DNA of 64,000 nt, taken from positions 1,604,820-1,668,819 of the forward strand of contig ML133496.1 of the NCBI GenBank assembly GCA_003864495.1, in the 5' to 3' direction. The position numbers were made by a program, and so were the translations under genes. Shown piece by piece: positions 12,681 through 24,344 of the stretch (within the stretch, counting starts at the first letter, position 1; each line of letters opens with the position of its first letter). The notes under the pieces are model-generated. The model saw only the letters and a program-made list of their open reading frames with translations. It was not told where the DNA came from and did no database searches. The DNA comes from Nemopilema nomurai. Taxonomy: Eukaryota > Cnidaria > Scyphozoa > Rhizostomeae > Rhizostomatidae.

Positions 12681-13808
12681 ATCATAATTTTTGTATGCAG
12701 TTTGATTTCTTCTCGTGTGTCACTTATTTGGGGCTCTCGTTTTACAAGACAAGTGTATTCGCTACGTTGCAAAGCAAACTTAAAGCGCATGGCGTTTGAA
12801 GAAAACTGAATGCTCGAGCGAACCGTTAATCATAGGCAATAGTAAACACCCGAAAGTCGGGTTGTTTCCTAACACACCAATGACTATCAGACTTAACAGA
12901 TTTACTGACTGAAAGATAACTTACCGACGCCAAATATCTGCTCGATATGTGGAGCTCACTTGCTTAGGCCCAGCTTAACATGCTTGTAAACAAGATCAGC
13001 TCTTTCTCCCTTGGGTATATACTTTGACCTGAGACATTCCCTTCCGGGAATTTAATCTTTGCGCATTGTGAAAGCCCAAGGGAAATGGCGTAATACAATC
13101 AGCATATTTACACGCACGCAAAGACAGAAAAGGATCGGTAGAATACAATCTTTCTTTTTTTGGATTAATGGATACAAACGCAAACACAACCAAAGCCTTA
13201 AGAGTGTGGGTGTACAATGGAGTTCTTGGCTCCAAAGCCAACTTTTGTTAAGTCCGGCTCGCTAGGCCTGACACACTGTATGCGGTACCTGTACGATCAC
13301 TTCTGAGTCTTGAGAGAGGTGGTGAGAGAATAATAATTATTCATTCGTGCAATCAAATTCTTTCTTCGCATTTTTCTCATGTTTAAAATCTAAATCAAAG
13401 AAATGCTTCCTAAAATTGCACATAATACGAAACTAACTGCTTGGCATACAACAGAAATCTAAATGACTTTTGATAGAGCTATGCACATAAAGTAAAATTA
13501 CAGTGAATTCGTAGTCGATAAACAAGCAATCCCGTTGCAAGAATTCTTAATTTGGAGCAATATGTGACCTAAACTATTCATTAACAGAATACAGCGACAG
13601 ACATTATAAATACTTAATAATAATAATTTTTTCTAAAGTAAGCTTATAGAGAACTTCAAAGCAATCTTTAGGCATTAAACATACGCATGGGACAGTTTTA
13701 CGACCTCATTTCGAGTTTTAATTTCGAGTGCTTAACGGCCATTTTGCCAATGGAGGAATTAAAAAATGTCTTTTCTGAAAATCTACAAAAATTTTGGTAT
13801 CTTTGGGA

Positions 13809-14066
13809 ATGTACAATGGATTCATTGAACCTATATATAACATGCAACAGTTTGACCAACGTTTAGCCATCAATCAAACGATGTCAGTGAAATGTCATTA
13901 CTGTCATCCAGAAAGCGGTCTTGTCAATCAAACATCGATTTCCACCACTCAAACAGTGAATGGAAATTACTTTTGCAAAATCGACTTTTGTGGCAGAATT
14001 TATGATTTCGATTATAAACTTTTAATGATTCATTACATAGATAAATTCGGGTTGGGGTGTAGCTGA
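13809..14066 (+). CDS. Unrecognised 85-residue reading frame, doubtful
   Basis: An ATG-initiated frame of 85 residues, not recognised as any family. It has a CHYC pair and a later FCKIDFC pair (C-x2-C and C-x4-C), the sort of spacing seen in small zinc ribbons, plus an aromatic-rich tail (IYDFDYKLLMIHYIDKFG). It lies antisense to the likely FBXL5 3' UTR. There is no visible partner exon, promoter or polyadenylation signal. It may be chance, or a relic of a larger gene or transposon. Confidence 0.15.
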   Translation: MYNGFIEPIYNMQQFDQRLAINQTMSVKCHYCHPESGLVNQTSISTTQTVNGNYFCKIDFCGRIYDFDYKLLMIHYIDKFGLGCS

Positions 14067-14252
14067 ACATTAAATGACAATATTTAACAAATAAACTAAC
14101 AAATAGGGCTTGTTCTAATATACACAATCAGTCTGTATTTAAAATCTAGCAACGTGTGTTGATATAACTGTATAAATCTCCATGCATTCGTGTAAATAAT
14201 TCAAATTAAGTGAAAACAGCGATAAAACTTGGTCATTGATTAAATTTCCTGG

Positions 14253-17200
14253 TCACACGATGTCATGGCCCTGCAGGACAACATTCCTACAACAAACCCT
14301 GTTCCTGCATTCCACATTCTGACAGCCGCTCGCTGATTGTGAGTAGGGCCCTTCGGTGATATTGTCGCAGTAGTACAGCTCCTCGGCGTTTAGGCCCGTG
14401 CACGTACTGACCAAATCTTTAAGGCCCTCGGCGCTAACGTTCAGACAGCCAGACAGGTCCAAATGCTTCAGTGACGGAAGGCCGCATTTTGCGAGAGCCC
14501 TATGAGATGATACAAGCATCTTAGGACTGGAACAAAATGGTTAAATGGTGCTGACAGTGGGTTTAATAATCACAGACAGAACTGCAAAGAGTATTGTAAA
14601 CTTGATACAAGATTCCCAGAAATGTTTTGCCGTGGGAGAATATTTTCAGAAAAATTTGGTAACTGTTCTATGTTCTTGTTTAATTTTTTTGCATAGTCCG
14701 TTTTTGCCAAAAATAAGATATATTTATTGGAAATATCGATATAACCATTTTACATATTACTTTTACCTTACAGGAATCTTTTGTCGTGTTTCCCAGGCTT
14801 TCAAGAAAGGAGAATATTTGTTGCAGCAGTGGACATAGATAGCAACAGTCGGGAAGTTTAGGATACTTCTGATAGATCTTTTGTGAGCTGAGACAAAATA
14901 GTCGATGAAAACAAGATTGCGAGCGTATAAAAGTGTCGTACAACCTCGTTATACAATGTTTGTATGGTTTTTAAAGTCTAAGAAAATTTTACGCAAAGTT
15001 CAAGAGGAGCTGTCATTAGAACATTATGAGGTATAGGAACAGAAAAGGATTAGATTATGATAAGATGAGACTGAGAAATGGTTAAAGAAAGTAAAGCGAC
15101 ATCAGGGCATACCAGTTTATCACCGATATGGGAGCAAATGAGTATTTGAAGAGACAAGTAACGAAAACGGGTCAGTGACACACCTGAGTGTAACATGCAA
15201 GAAGCTGATGAGTAAAGATTTTGGGGCTGTTATGAAGCGCTTATTGCATTGTTTTATATTGTATCGTATTGTATTGAATTTTATCGTATGAGATTGTGTT
15301 GCATTGCTTACTACATTGTATCAAATTGCATTGTATTTTATCGTAATAGATTATATTTTTGTATCGGTTTTATTTTTGAATTGCATGAGATTCCGTTGTT
15401 TTTAATTGTACCAGGTTTTTTTATATTGCATTTTACTGCATTGTCACAAATATATTATTAATTAATTAATAATTAAAAAATAAAAACATCAATAAAAAAC
15501 AACCGTACCTGAGTCCAGCGTCAGTTATCTTGTAACAACCCGAGAGCCGCAGACATTCAAGGCCAACCAAAGACTTCAGTCTGCAGGTATCACTGGAGGG
15601 CCGAGAAGCATGCTGGGATTCCTTTGATTCCCTTTTAATTGAGCAGGGGCATCTTGCAGAGGCCTGCTTCATGGATTTCGAAGACTTGTTGTAAAATGAA
15701 GAGAGCTTCATCAACGTTTTGTCAGTGATTCTTGTGCAGCCTGACACATCCAAGTACTTCAGTCTTCTCCCACCACCATCTTTAAAAAGCCTTTCAGGAA
15801 AATCAACAGACTATTAATGTTTTGCAAAATGAAAATTAAAGAAAAAGCGAAAGCGAAAAAAGAAAAGGTTGAAAAACATTTGGTGTGACAGTATTGCATT
15901 CTGTTGCATTATGTTATTTGTTATTAACATTGTTTTATATCATTTTGTTTTGTGTCATGTCATGCTATGTCATTTTATGTTATGTTATGTCATTTTATGT
16001 TATGTCATTTTATGTTATGTTATGATGTTATTTTATGCTATGTTATGTTATATTATGTTATGTCATGTTATGTTCTCTTTGATCATTTTCTCGGATGTCT
16101 GCAAAATAAGCTTTAAGCTATTAACACACCTAACATGCCAAAAGTAATGGGGAAAAAAGACATAGTACATAAATTATAAATCTTTATATTTTTCAGTGAT
16201 ATGCTTCATATCTCCTTGAGTAGTGCTAAGCCAGAGAGCTTTGGTACTTCTTAACATATTTCATCAGAGCACAAGCTTGGCGACAATTTATTCTGCATTT
16301 CCCTCAAGTTCTCCAAAAATCAAAAACTTGACTCATGACTTCGTACAATGATGGCATAAGTGGATGCTCACCCGTTAAGACCAAGGTCAGAAATAATAGT
16401 CTGTGACAGGTCCAGGTACTCTATGTTGGGACATTGTGAAAGAAACCTGTACAGCTGAAAAAAGAAGTGTAACTTTAATGAGGAAATGCTCATACTTTGA
16501 TAACAAATGAAATGTAAACCATAATATATTGTTAAACAACGTGTAAAGAGAATGTTAAAGGGATTCACGGTAATGTTAACAGAATGTATAGCAATGCTTT
16601 TGCTAAAAGTTTCACAATTGAAATGTTAGAACTAAGAAGGGAGTTTCAAACAAATTGGGAGAGAATCCAATGGATTAAATGACAAAACTAAGAATAGGTT
16701 ACTAAATCTCACCATTCCATTTGTAATGGCTTTGCTGCATTCAAGAACCAGTGTTTTAACACCTTTGCCGACTTTTGGAAGGAGATATCTGGAAATTCCC
16801 AGCAAAATCTTAGATTCTCTTGCAAATTCTTCATCGATGCCATCATCTTCATCAGAACCAGCAGAACCTCCTTCGTCAATTTCACTAAAAAAAAGAAAAG
16901 TTTTTGGTTTTGATTTACCAAGAGACTAAACAGGGATTAGGCCAGAAAGCATTAGATAAAAAAAATGAGGATGTTCTTGTTGATTATTGGCAACACTGCG
17001 AACTAAAACAGCCACATAAAGGCTTTGCTTTTAAAGTCATCAAAATGCTGAACTAGTTGTACCTTCTTCAGTCAATGCTGGGAATGGCGTGCGATCGCAC
17101 GCCCACGCCTTCCATTGCTCAGAAGTGTAGTTTATCGCACGCCTCAAATAATCTGAACATTTCATTCTAAAGTGATCAATACTGCTCAATGTCTTTCTTT

Positions 17201-20200
17201 TATCATACCACAACGAAGTTTGGAGAATATTATAATTTCCTTAAGAAGCAGGATAGTCGCCACCCTTTCGATCTTTTACGCAAATTATGACAAGCTTGAA
17301 CTTCATAGAGACAGTTGTTGTGATATGCTGGTTTCCGTTTTCCGTGTTACAAGGCTGAAATACACGGTCACTTAAAACTGATCAGCTTCAACGGACGGTC
17401 TTTTTTCGTCATCTTTGGCTTATCGATGTACCCATTTACACAATGAGTTAAAACTGACGACTAAGTATTATTTTTCTTCATTTTACGATTGTGGCGACAC
17501 AGAAGGCGCTCTAGTTTTGCCATGGTGTCGAAACGAAAAAAGAGAACTTCAAAACGAAAGGAAAAAACCTTTGTAGGCACAAAGACGAGCGCAGATAGAT
17601 GCTATCAATAAGACCTTTCAATTTATCTACTAGACTCTCAAACTTCTGTTTTATTCCCTCCCGATATTTATATAGACTGGCCGTAATATCCCAAGAACTT
17701 GGTTCTGTCTCCAGAACGCTGATAAAAATTCAGTTTGCTTGACGCGCTTTGCTTTGCGAATCCTTGTCTTCGAAAAAAAGATTTCTCCGTAGGAAGTTCA
17801 AAGAGGAGATTAACGCCTGCATCGCTTTCAAGGGAGAGGCTGAAAGTAAAAACTGATCGTTTACACGAATGTTGTAACACGTTGCGCAGAGCCAACAATG
17901 TTGGATGTGGTGGTCAAGTGATCCAACATTGTTTATATTGTCCACTTAATATGTTGGATTTGACAATTCTAAAGCTTGTTTAAGAAAATTGTATCGATTG
18001 CACCAGCCTTGTCTTATATTTTCTTATCATTAAGTTAGGTTCTCAACTCTATATCTTAACTCTACATACAGTTTTCTATGCTATTATGTACTTCCACACC
18101 ATTGCATGCGGCAAGTAACTGCACACCATCACACGCCTTGGCACCACAAGGAGTGCAATTCATCGCACCCCTACCATTTTATTCCCAGCATTGCCTGTTC
18201 TTGGATGCCCCACATTGCACACAGCCTGTGGGCTTATCTGTCTTTTATCTTTCTCAACAAAAGGACTTTTTACTTTTAGCTAAAGTTAGTTCTCTAAATA
18301 TAATTAACTACACTGCAAAAAACTATTTGTATAAGAACAATACTAAGAGCAACCATGCTAAATACAAAACTGTAAGAAAGATGCTAATGGTATAAAGGTG
18401 CTAGGACTGAAGTCAGTGGCACAAGTAAGGCTGTCCACATGTGATAGGTTGCACTGGATTTGCATAACAAAATGTCCTAAATTACCATATGTAAAGCAAA
18501 ATATTTTTACTTACTCCCTGAACTGGAGCATTTGGTAGTTTGGTTCACAATCACAGTTGCAGTCATCTGAGGCAGTTTGTTGACCAAATGTCCATTCACC
18601 ACGGCCCCATCTGGATGGGTGAAGCACTGTCCAAAGTTCTGGATCTGTGGCAACAGAAGACCACGTTGTGGAAACTTTGGCACACTGGCAGAGCTCCCTA
18701 GGCTGCAGGTACTTGAAAATTCTCAACAATATTTCTGAAGGCAGGACAATTTCTGGAACAGGATTTGAATCTTCTTGTACTTTTTCTTTCCCTTGTTAAA
18801 ATAAGATAACCAATATGATAAATACATCAATAAAATATCTAATAAAGGGTTGCAATATTAAAATGCTATAATCCAGCCGCACTTTCATCAAATATGTGAA
18901 TATATGCATAAACAAATATGGAGAATTTACTCACTTGATGTTTTTTCATCGCTTTTTACCAGCAAGTTTTTGGTGCTAGACGTTTTCTCCTAAAATAGTT
19001 TAAATTTAAAATCAATCAAACCTGGCACAATAAAAACATTGTAGAAAGCTGAAGAATATTTCAGCCCAACTTAGTTTCCTAAATTATTGCTTGAAGTGAA
19101 CACTCATCATTTGACCTTTTTAAACTCTTAGGCAGCAAAATAAGAAAAATATGTTTAAAAATATATCAAATCCATGTTTCATGGATTATAATACTATATA
19201 CCAAACAGAAACTGTTAACTTATAACATATAAGATACAAACCTTTTCATCTGGGATGCAATGTAAATTGAAAACTCTCTCTTTGATATTTTTAAGTTCAG
19301 AGTAGGTAAAATAGTTCTGTAGAAGTGGTTGGAAGACCTACAAAATTCAATTTCATGCTTAATGTAAAACATATACAAAAAGGAGGTTAAATAAAACTTG
19401 CTAAATATATTCTTCAATGAGCATAATGAAAAAGACATAATGTCAGATTTGGTAAATGTTCATTATGTAGATAGCAATGCCTTGGTATTTAATGATTTAG
19501 TAACATCTGCTACAACATAAACTAATAGAATGTGCTCAACAGTTAAGTAGCATGATACCATGACAGGGCAGTTAAATAAACTAGTTGCCTTCACTGTAAA
19601 ACCATTTGCAAGTATGCAAATAAAGAACATTTACATGAAGAAAAAAAACATAAATATAAACATAAACATTAACAAACAATAAACATAAACAATAAATAAC
19701 ATAAACATTAACTAATATAATGTGTTCAACTATTAAATAGAATGATACTGTGCCAGAGCAGTTAAATAAATCAGTTGCCTACCCTGAAAACCATTTGCAA
19801 GACTTCTATACTTATATAGATGGATTAATGTCTTTGCAGTGGTTTAAGCATGAAGAAGCTTAAAAACTAAAAATTACCCTTTCTTCATCAACCATGTGTG
19901 GTAGGTACTCTTCATAGAACATGTTCAAAGACTGCCTCAGTTCTTCGCCATACTTCTTCAGTGTTTCCTCTGATGTGATATCAGTCACTTCCCTTTGCAA
20001 ATTCTTCACCAATTTTATCAGATCTGATATATGGTTGTTTGCATGCAGGTGCTTGATTAGCTTCTTGAGCATGTCTCCATCTAGCCGCTTCTTCAACACC
20101 CGCATTATATACTTGTCTTCTATTTCCTCGTGCAAACGAAACTGGATTAGGGTTGTTCGTAACAGCTGCAGCAATGTTACCATACTTGAATGGTCTTCAA

Positions 20201-21850
20201 AGTTTGTTGAGGTCACCTAAAACCAACACATACTGTACTATGGCATAACTGTACAATGGCAATGAAAAGCGGAACTAGTTTTTGCATACTAAAAGTATTT
20301 TTTCGTCCGACACTCCTTAGAGTATGCAAACGTCAGAAAATAACCAAAAGCTGACAGAATAAATAGCCAGTTGCGGATCAAAAACACTAGAGGGTGATAA
20401 GAAGAGCGCATGATTGGTTATAATTGGCGTTTTATATGTGTTTGGTGGCGTGATTGTACAAAACATTCACTATGTATATATTGACAGATCTAATGTTATC
20501 GCTATGGCTTTCAAAACTTTATTTAGATTTTTACTGAAGATGTACATAAATTTCTTTCTATATCTTATTTGTTTGGATGATGTAATAAGTTCCTTTAGAA
20601 TCTTGTTAGAAAAGTACAAAGTCTATCTAGGGCTTTTGATGGTCCAGTTAACTTTTTCATTCATAAAGGCTATTTAACACTTCACTAGAATATGCATTAC
20701 TATACTAACAAGTAACTGTGGAATGGCTTTTAAAATGCATTAGAATAATAAAAACTTATTTTCAGAAAGCTAATATGGAGTTAGCATGGGAGTGAATAAA
20801 AACTGCAACTTATGCAATGCAAATCAGAATTGTAAATCCCAAAGTGTTTTTATGGAAAATAATCCATGGCCTGGCAGACATAGATAGTGGGTGTCATTAA
20901 AAATTATGTGTAAATCAAACAATGATATCTTTTCATTTTAGACACCAAATTTCTAGTGTTATTAAAAAGCTTCATGTTAACATACTCTTTTAGCTCCCCC
21001 GTATTAGCCTTGTCACAATAAACACTTTGGGGCCTGGTTCACTCAAATTTGATCTTATCCTTTTATTATCAATATCTAAATAATCAACTACGATGACGTC
21101 ACAAAACAAGGACAGGGTTCTGATTCATAAAAGGTTCCTAGCTCATTTGGTTCCTGGTTCGAAAAAATTCATCACAAAAATTATCCTCTTAGATTTATCA
21201 CAAATCCAATATTTGTTGACACTTCGTGCTTTAAGGTAGAATGGTCCATGCATAAACATTTTAAAATGGAAGATCATTTCATCGACACAGGGCCCACAAA
21301 GAATTATTCCTTGGCTGAAGCAACAAGGAAAGTTTATATTTCATCTGTAAAATATTCCGAAACGAGAAACCAAAAGCTATGTCCCAAATAGCTTGTAACA
21401 TAGCTTTGTGAATAATCTCGTAAAGATCAGGTGTTTTTGCAATCAAGTGTGTTTTGACGTCAAGTAGGTATATAGCAAGGATTCCTCTAGATACGTCGAT
21501 AAACTGTATGGTTCCAGGAAAAGAGAACATTGTTTTATTAGGATGTACAAGGTGGTTTATCAACCTACAGAAAACATATATAATTCCTTTTATTCGGTCA
21601 CGTTCGGTGAATAAAATTATTATGCAACAAATAAATAATGTTGCTACATGTTGTATTTTTCATGAATTCACATGACGTCGATACGACAAATATTCTTGCA
21701 TTAGGTGGAAGACATTGACTTGTCACGAGAAGCGAACTCATCACATACCTCTTCAGTTGTATCGACGATAAGTTGCCTCATTTTTGAATGAGGCAACGTA
21801 AAAACATCGATTTCAGGGGTGATTCCAACCCGATTCAGAATTGCTGCCAT
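14253..21850 (-). CDS. FBXL5: FBXL5, iron-sensing F-box/LRR protein, 9 exons
   Basis: Substrate receptor of an SCF ubiquitin ligase that degrades iron-regulatory proteins when iron is sufficient (role from the family). Exons in transcript order: 21749-21850, 19878-20216, 19242-19337, 18935-18989, 18515-18791, 16713-16884, 16372-16454, 15509-15790, 14253-14526, all in phase, 559 residues (human about 691). The N-terminal hemerythrin-like domain keeps the iron-ligand segments [20 protein letters not shown], an LHANNH helix and [10 protein letters not shown]. The F-box is [19 protein letters not shown]. LRRs include [32 protein letters not shown] and [18 protein letters not shown]-terminal Cys 522, 537, 547 and 548 align with the four human [2Fe-2S] ligands. 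The shorter length reflects a reduced linker between LRRs. Start MAAILNRVG aligns with the family. Confidence 0.95.
15249..15480. repeat. Degenerate TTGTA/TTGCA pentamer microsatellite with AT-rich end
   Basis: Repeated ATTGTATCGTATTGTATTG-type words decay into TATTAATTAATTAATAATTA at the right end. It lies in the FBXL5 intron between exons 14526 and 15509. Confidence 0.85.
15890..16080. repeat. TTATGTTATGTCAT pentamer-type microsatellite
   Basis: Runs of TTATG/TCATG/TTTTATG words with approximately 5-bp periodicity lie in the FBXL5 intron between exons 15790 and 16372. The open frame through it is repeat-derived. Confidence 0.9.
19511..19802. repeat. Imperfect direct duplication of about 100 bp around an ACATAA-rich spacer
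   Basis: The left copy (about 19511-19616) and right copy (about 19707-19802) share GCAGTTAAATAAA, AGTTGCCT and AAACCATTTGCAAG in the same order. The spacer is simple ACATAAACATAA sequence. All lies in the FBXL5 intron between exons 19337 and 19878. Confidence 0.8.
20278..20415 (+). mobile_element. Family 2 MITE-like element, truncated copy
   Basis: Starts TTTTTGCATACT and is similar along its length to the full element at 43421-43614: TTCGTCCGACACT, GCAAACGTCAGAAAATAACCAAAAGC, ATAAATAGCC, CATGATT. Similarity stops before the right terminal repeat. Inside an FBXL5 intron. Confidence 0.7.
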
Positions 21851-22203
21851 TTTTTTGCCTTGTTTGCTGGAAATAAATGCTGCGGCTGCAGATACATGCG
21901 GAGGAGCATATAGATTGCTGATGACGTCTTGTGTCTTTTTATGTCATATTTCCTCTTCCGTTGGCTTTCATTTTAAAAACATGACCTTCATTTTGTGTGT
22001 TCAAGATTTCAACTTATTTTTGGCATTTATTGCAATTATTTACTCGAACATAAAGAAGGTCTTGCGATTATACAACTTCTGAAATAAACAAATGAGTATT
22101 TCCAATACGAGGCCAGCACTCCCACAAACTATAAACAAACATGGCGGATGGCAGGAGATGTGTGTAGACGTGTTACGAAAGTGTGCGTTTTGGCTGCCAC
22201 AGA
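21851..22203. promoter_or_regulatory. Shared divergent promoter of FBXL5 (-) and SAYSD1 (+)
   Basis: Only 353 bp separate the two start codons. The interval holds a CRE core TGACGTC (21922-21928), an ETS-type CTTCCG (21955-21960) and a YY1-like AAACATGGCGG (about 22137-22147), a motif set typical of CpG-type housekeeping bidirectional promoters. The YY1-like ATG also opens a short upstream frame (22141-22167). Motif assignments come from sequence matching only. Confidence 0.65.
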
Positions 22204-22692
22204 ATGGAGAAGCGACTCCAAGAATATCGCAGACTTAAAGCAGAGAGGCTCGGTGGTACACAGACGGCGCGAAGCAGAGATTTGAACAGTGAATCCAGCC
22301 GAAATGATCACTCCGAAAGTTTGTCAAAAGGCGAACTCAAAGCCCACGAGGAAAATCCGAGTAGCGACGAAGAAAGAAAATTCCAAGATAAATTGAAGGA
22401 CTTGAATTTAAAGAGGAACGAGCAGCTATCATTTTGGGAGAAATACCATTTAGAAACCGTGCTGAAATTTCTTTTTTGGGGATGCCTTTTTGGCTTCTTC
22501 GTTCAAGTTGGTTTTGGTGCAGTGTATTTTATACTGTCCTTGTTTTATCTAATGTACATTAGTATGACTTCAAGGTCAAGAAAAGGTGCGCCAAGTGCTT
22601 ATTCCGTGTTTAATAAAGACTGCGAAAGAATAGATGGAACATTCACAGCAGAACAGTTCGAAAGTCAATTACGAACTGGGTCTTTGCGATAA
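22204..22692 (+). CDS. SAYSD1: SAYSD1, SAYSvFN-domain ER membrane protein, single exon
   Basis: A 162-residue intronless protein. Human SAYSD1 sits at the Sec61 translocon and senses UFMylated stalled ribosomes for translocation-associated quality control (established knowledge). Residues 1-16 (MEKRLQEYRRLKAERL) match the family's N-terminal helix, which is why the Met at 22204 is preferred to an in-frame codon seven positions upstream. Residues 20-75 are charged and probably disordered. Residues 86-120 hold the hydrophobic membrane segments (FLFWGCLFGFFVQVGFGAVY and following), and SAYSVFN lies at 131-137, followed by the family C-terminus CERIDGTFTAEQFESQL. Length is close to the human protein. 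It is transcribed head-to-head with FBXL5. Confidence 0.94.
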   Translation: MEKRLQEYRRLKAERLGGTQTARSRDLNSESSRNDHSESLSKGELKAHEENPSSDEERKFQDKLKDLNLKRNEQLSFWEKYHLETVLKFLFWGCLFGFFVQVGFGAVYFILSLFYLMYISMTSRSRKGAPSAYSVFNKDCERIDGTFTAEQFESQLRTGSLR

Positions 22693-23101
22693 ATGCATAT
22701 TTAAAAGTTATTTTTCCTCTGTATGAGATAATACTATTTATGCTTTGGATTTTAAATGATGAGAATTTATTCTCTACGCCTTTCGTTCGCAGGGGTATAT
22801 GAGTGTTTATCTAAACGAATTTTGAGGGAGCGAAGAATTCTTGTAAACCAGCTATAGGCTAGCTAGGTCTGAACATCGAAGAAAGGATAAGGAAAGGATA
22901 TTGTGGCAGGATAAAGAAAACCGCAATAGAATATGAATCAAGGTATTTAAGTTAATCGAAACTTTTAATTGCTTGACACGCGTGTTATAAGGTGTTCCAA
23001 TTTAGAATTAATCAACAAAACACAGACAGCATGGGGATTACCCCTAACGAATGATCACCACGTGTGCCTACCAAGTCACTCACGCCACTAAACGTGCACG
23101 A

Positions 23102-23448
23102 AAGATGTACGATGTGAAATAAACCAATGACGTAAGCGATTCTTTGCCAAAAGTACAAAATGGCGGTGGGCAAAAACGAGGCGAACCTCTTTCACATGAC
23201 ATGCTGGGGCAAAATTTAGAGAATGGGTTGTATAAGATGTACGATATGAAATAAACCAATGACAGGGCCCCCGACGAAGGGGGGCCGGGGGGCCATGGTC
23301 CCCCACTTTTTTGCAAAACAATAGAGATTTTTTAAACATCTTTTGTTATGATTGTTAAAATTTCCCCTGGCCTCTCTACTTTCCAACCTGCGTCGGAGCC
23401 CATGAATGATGTAAGCGTTTCTTTGCCTAAAGTACAAAATGGCGGTGG
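23102..23448 (+). repeat. Two copies of a 70-bp sequence, second split by a MITE
   Basis: Copy A (23102-23170) runs AAGATGTACGATGTGAAATA, CCAATGACGTAAGCG, TTCTTTGCC, AAGTACAAAATGGCGGTGGG without interruption. Copy B has the same order but is split between 23262 and 23405 by the element at 23263-23404. Confidence 0.88.
23263..23404 (-). mobile_element. 142-bp MITE-like element, family 1, copy 2, with 5-bp target duplication
   Basis: Left end CAGGGCCCCCGACGAAGG and the reverse complement of the right end, CATGGGCTCCGACGCAGG, match at 14 of 18 positions. It is flanked by AATGA on both sides (23258-23262 and 23405-23409), while the uninterrupted copy at 23126-23130 has AATGA once. No coding capacity, so movement would need a transposase supplied elsewhere. 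Confidence 0.85.
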
Positions 23449-23635
23449 GGCTAGAGCACAATGTAGAAAGTGTGTTGTTGTACACGACTAAAAATTGAAT
23501 GAGTTGGCTAAAAATCTGCCATTTCTATGGTTAGGTTGGCCATAAGTGCATTTGACCACAGTGGGGCATCGTGCTATCTTTTTAGCCATCGACTACAAAA
23601 GTACATGGGTGTAGCCTCTCTTTTCATCACAATTC

Positions 23636-23697
23636 CAGGGCCCACGCCACCGGGGGGTCATGCCCCCCCCCCCCCCAATTTTTGCGAAGAAAACAAT
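23636..23697 (-). mobile_element. Partial family 1 MITE-like copy
   Basis: Begins CAGGGCCCACGCC and carries the GGGGGGTCATGCCCCCC hairpin and a TTTTTGCGAAGAAAACAA stretch matching copies 1 and 2, then loses similarity before the second terminus. Probably a truncated copy. Confidence 0.6.
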
Positions 23698-24344
23698 TCC
23701 AACATAGCAGATACGAGCTACTTTAGCTACAAGAGATCAAAACCAAGTTGTGCCTTCTCACAACTCTCAACTCATCGATGCATCGTCGCAGCGCTTTGGA
23801 GATGGGGTTTCTGATTTGTACCACCTAATTAGCGCGAAATTAACCTTTGGATGCGAGCCACCGGTTTTTTCTAAAGATAGCACGGTGCCACTGATCGAGT
23901 CCAAGAAATTGTGCATGGCAGGAACAAAAGGGGGCCGAAAGAGCGCCTTTGTCGGGGTTTTTTTATCGTCCTGCAAAATTTGCCACCCAGCCATGTTGGA
24001 ACAACAAGCGAAATTGAATAGGAATCGCGAAAAGAGGGCCCGACACAGCTCTTGTTGTTTGCCGAGGAACTGTTCAATACGCTTTGTAAACAAAATGTAA
24101 TGATCAGGCTAGTGAATTGAAAGGCACCATTATCGGGCTGGAGAAAAAGGAAACCCGCGGGAGGGCGCCAATTGACATAAACCCACTTGTTAGTTATTAA
24201 TAACGCCGGCGTCTGATTCATTAACTGACTGTGGCTTACATAAATGTTGCGTTCGTGGTATGGAACCAGTCCAACGCACGGCTCTACGCAAAGTCGATCG
24301 TAACGCTGACAAGAGACGGACAGTTCCCAGTCAGTCTGGCAAAT

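Larger units (their letters stand above)
12282..14252. other. Convergent intergenic region, TTLL and FBXL5 3' UTRs
   Basis: A consensus AATAAA at 12675-12680, about 400 bases after the TTLL stop, is the likely TTLL polyadenylation signal. The rest is AT-rich. No clear FBXL5 polyadenylation signal could be chosen. Apart from a weak reading frame at 13809-14066, listed separately, nothing recognisable is present. Confidence 0.6.
22693..24344. other. Intergenic region with MITE-like repeats, before the homeobox gene
   Basis: Holds the SAYSD1 3' flank, a duplicated about 70-bp sequence with a MITE inserted in one copy (23102-23450), a partial third MITE (23636-23697), then a GC-richer stretch (about 23700-24340) next to the homeobox start. 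That last part is probably 5' UTR and promoter. Open frames on both strands there have no recognisable protein content. Confidence 0.5.

Noticed and set aside
15249..16147. Tyr/Cys/Leu-rich + frames in FBXL5 introns
   Set aside because: Products of TTGTA and TTATG microsatellites.
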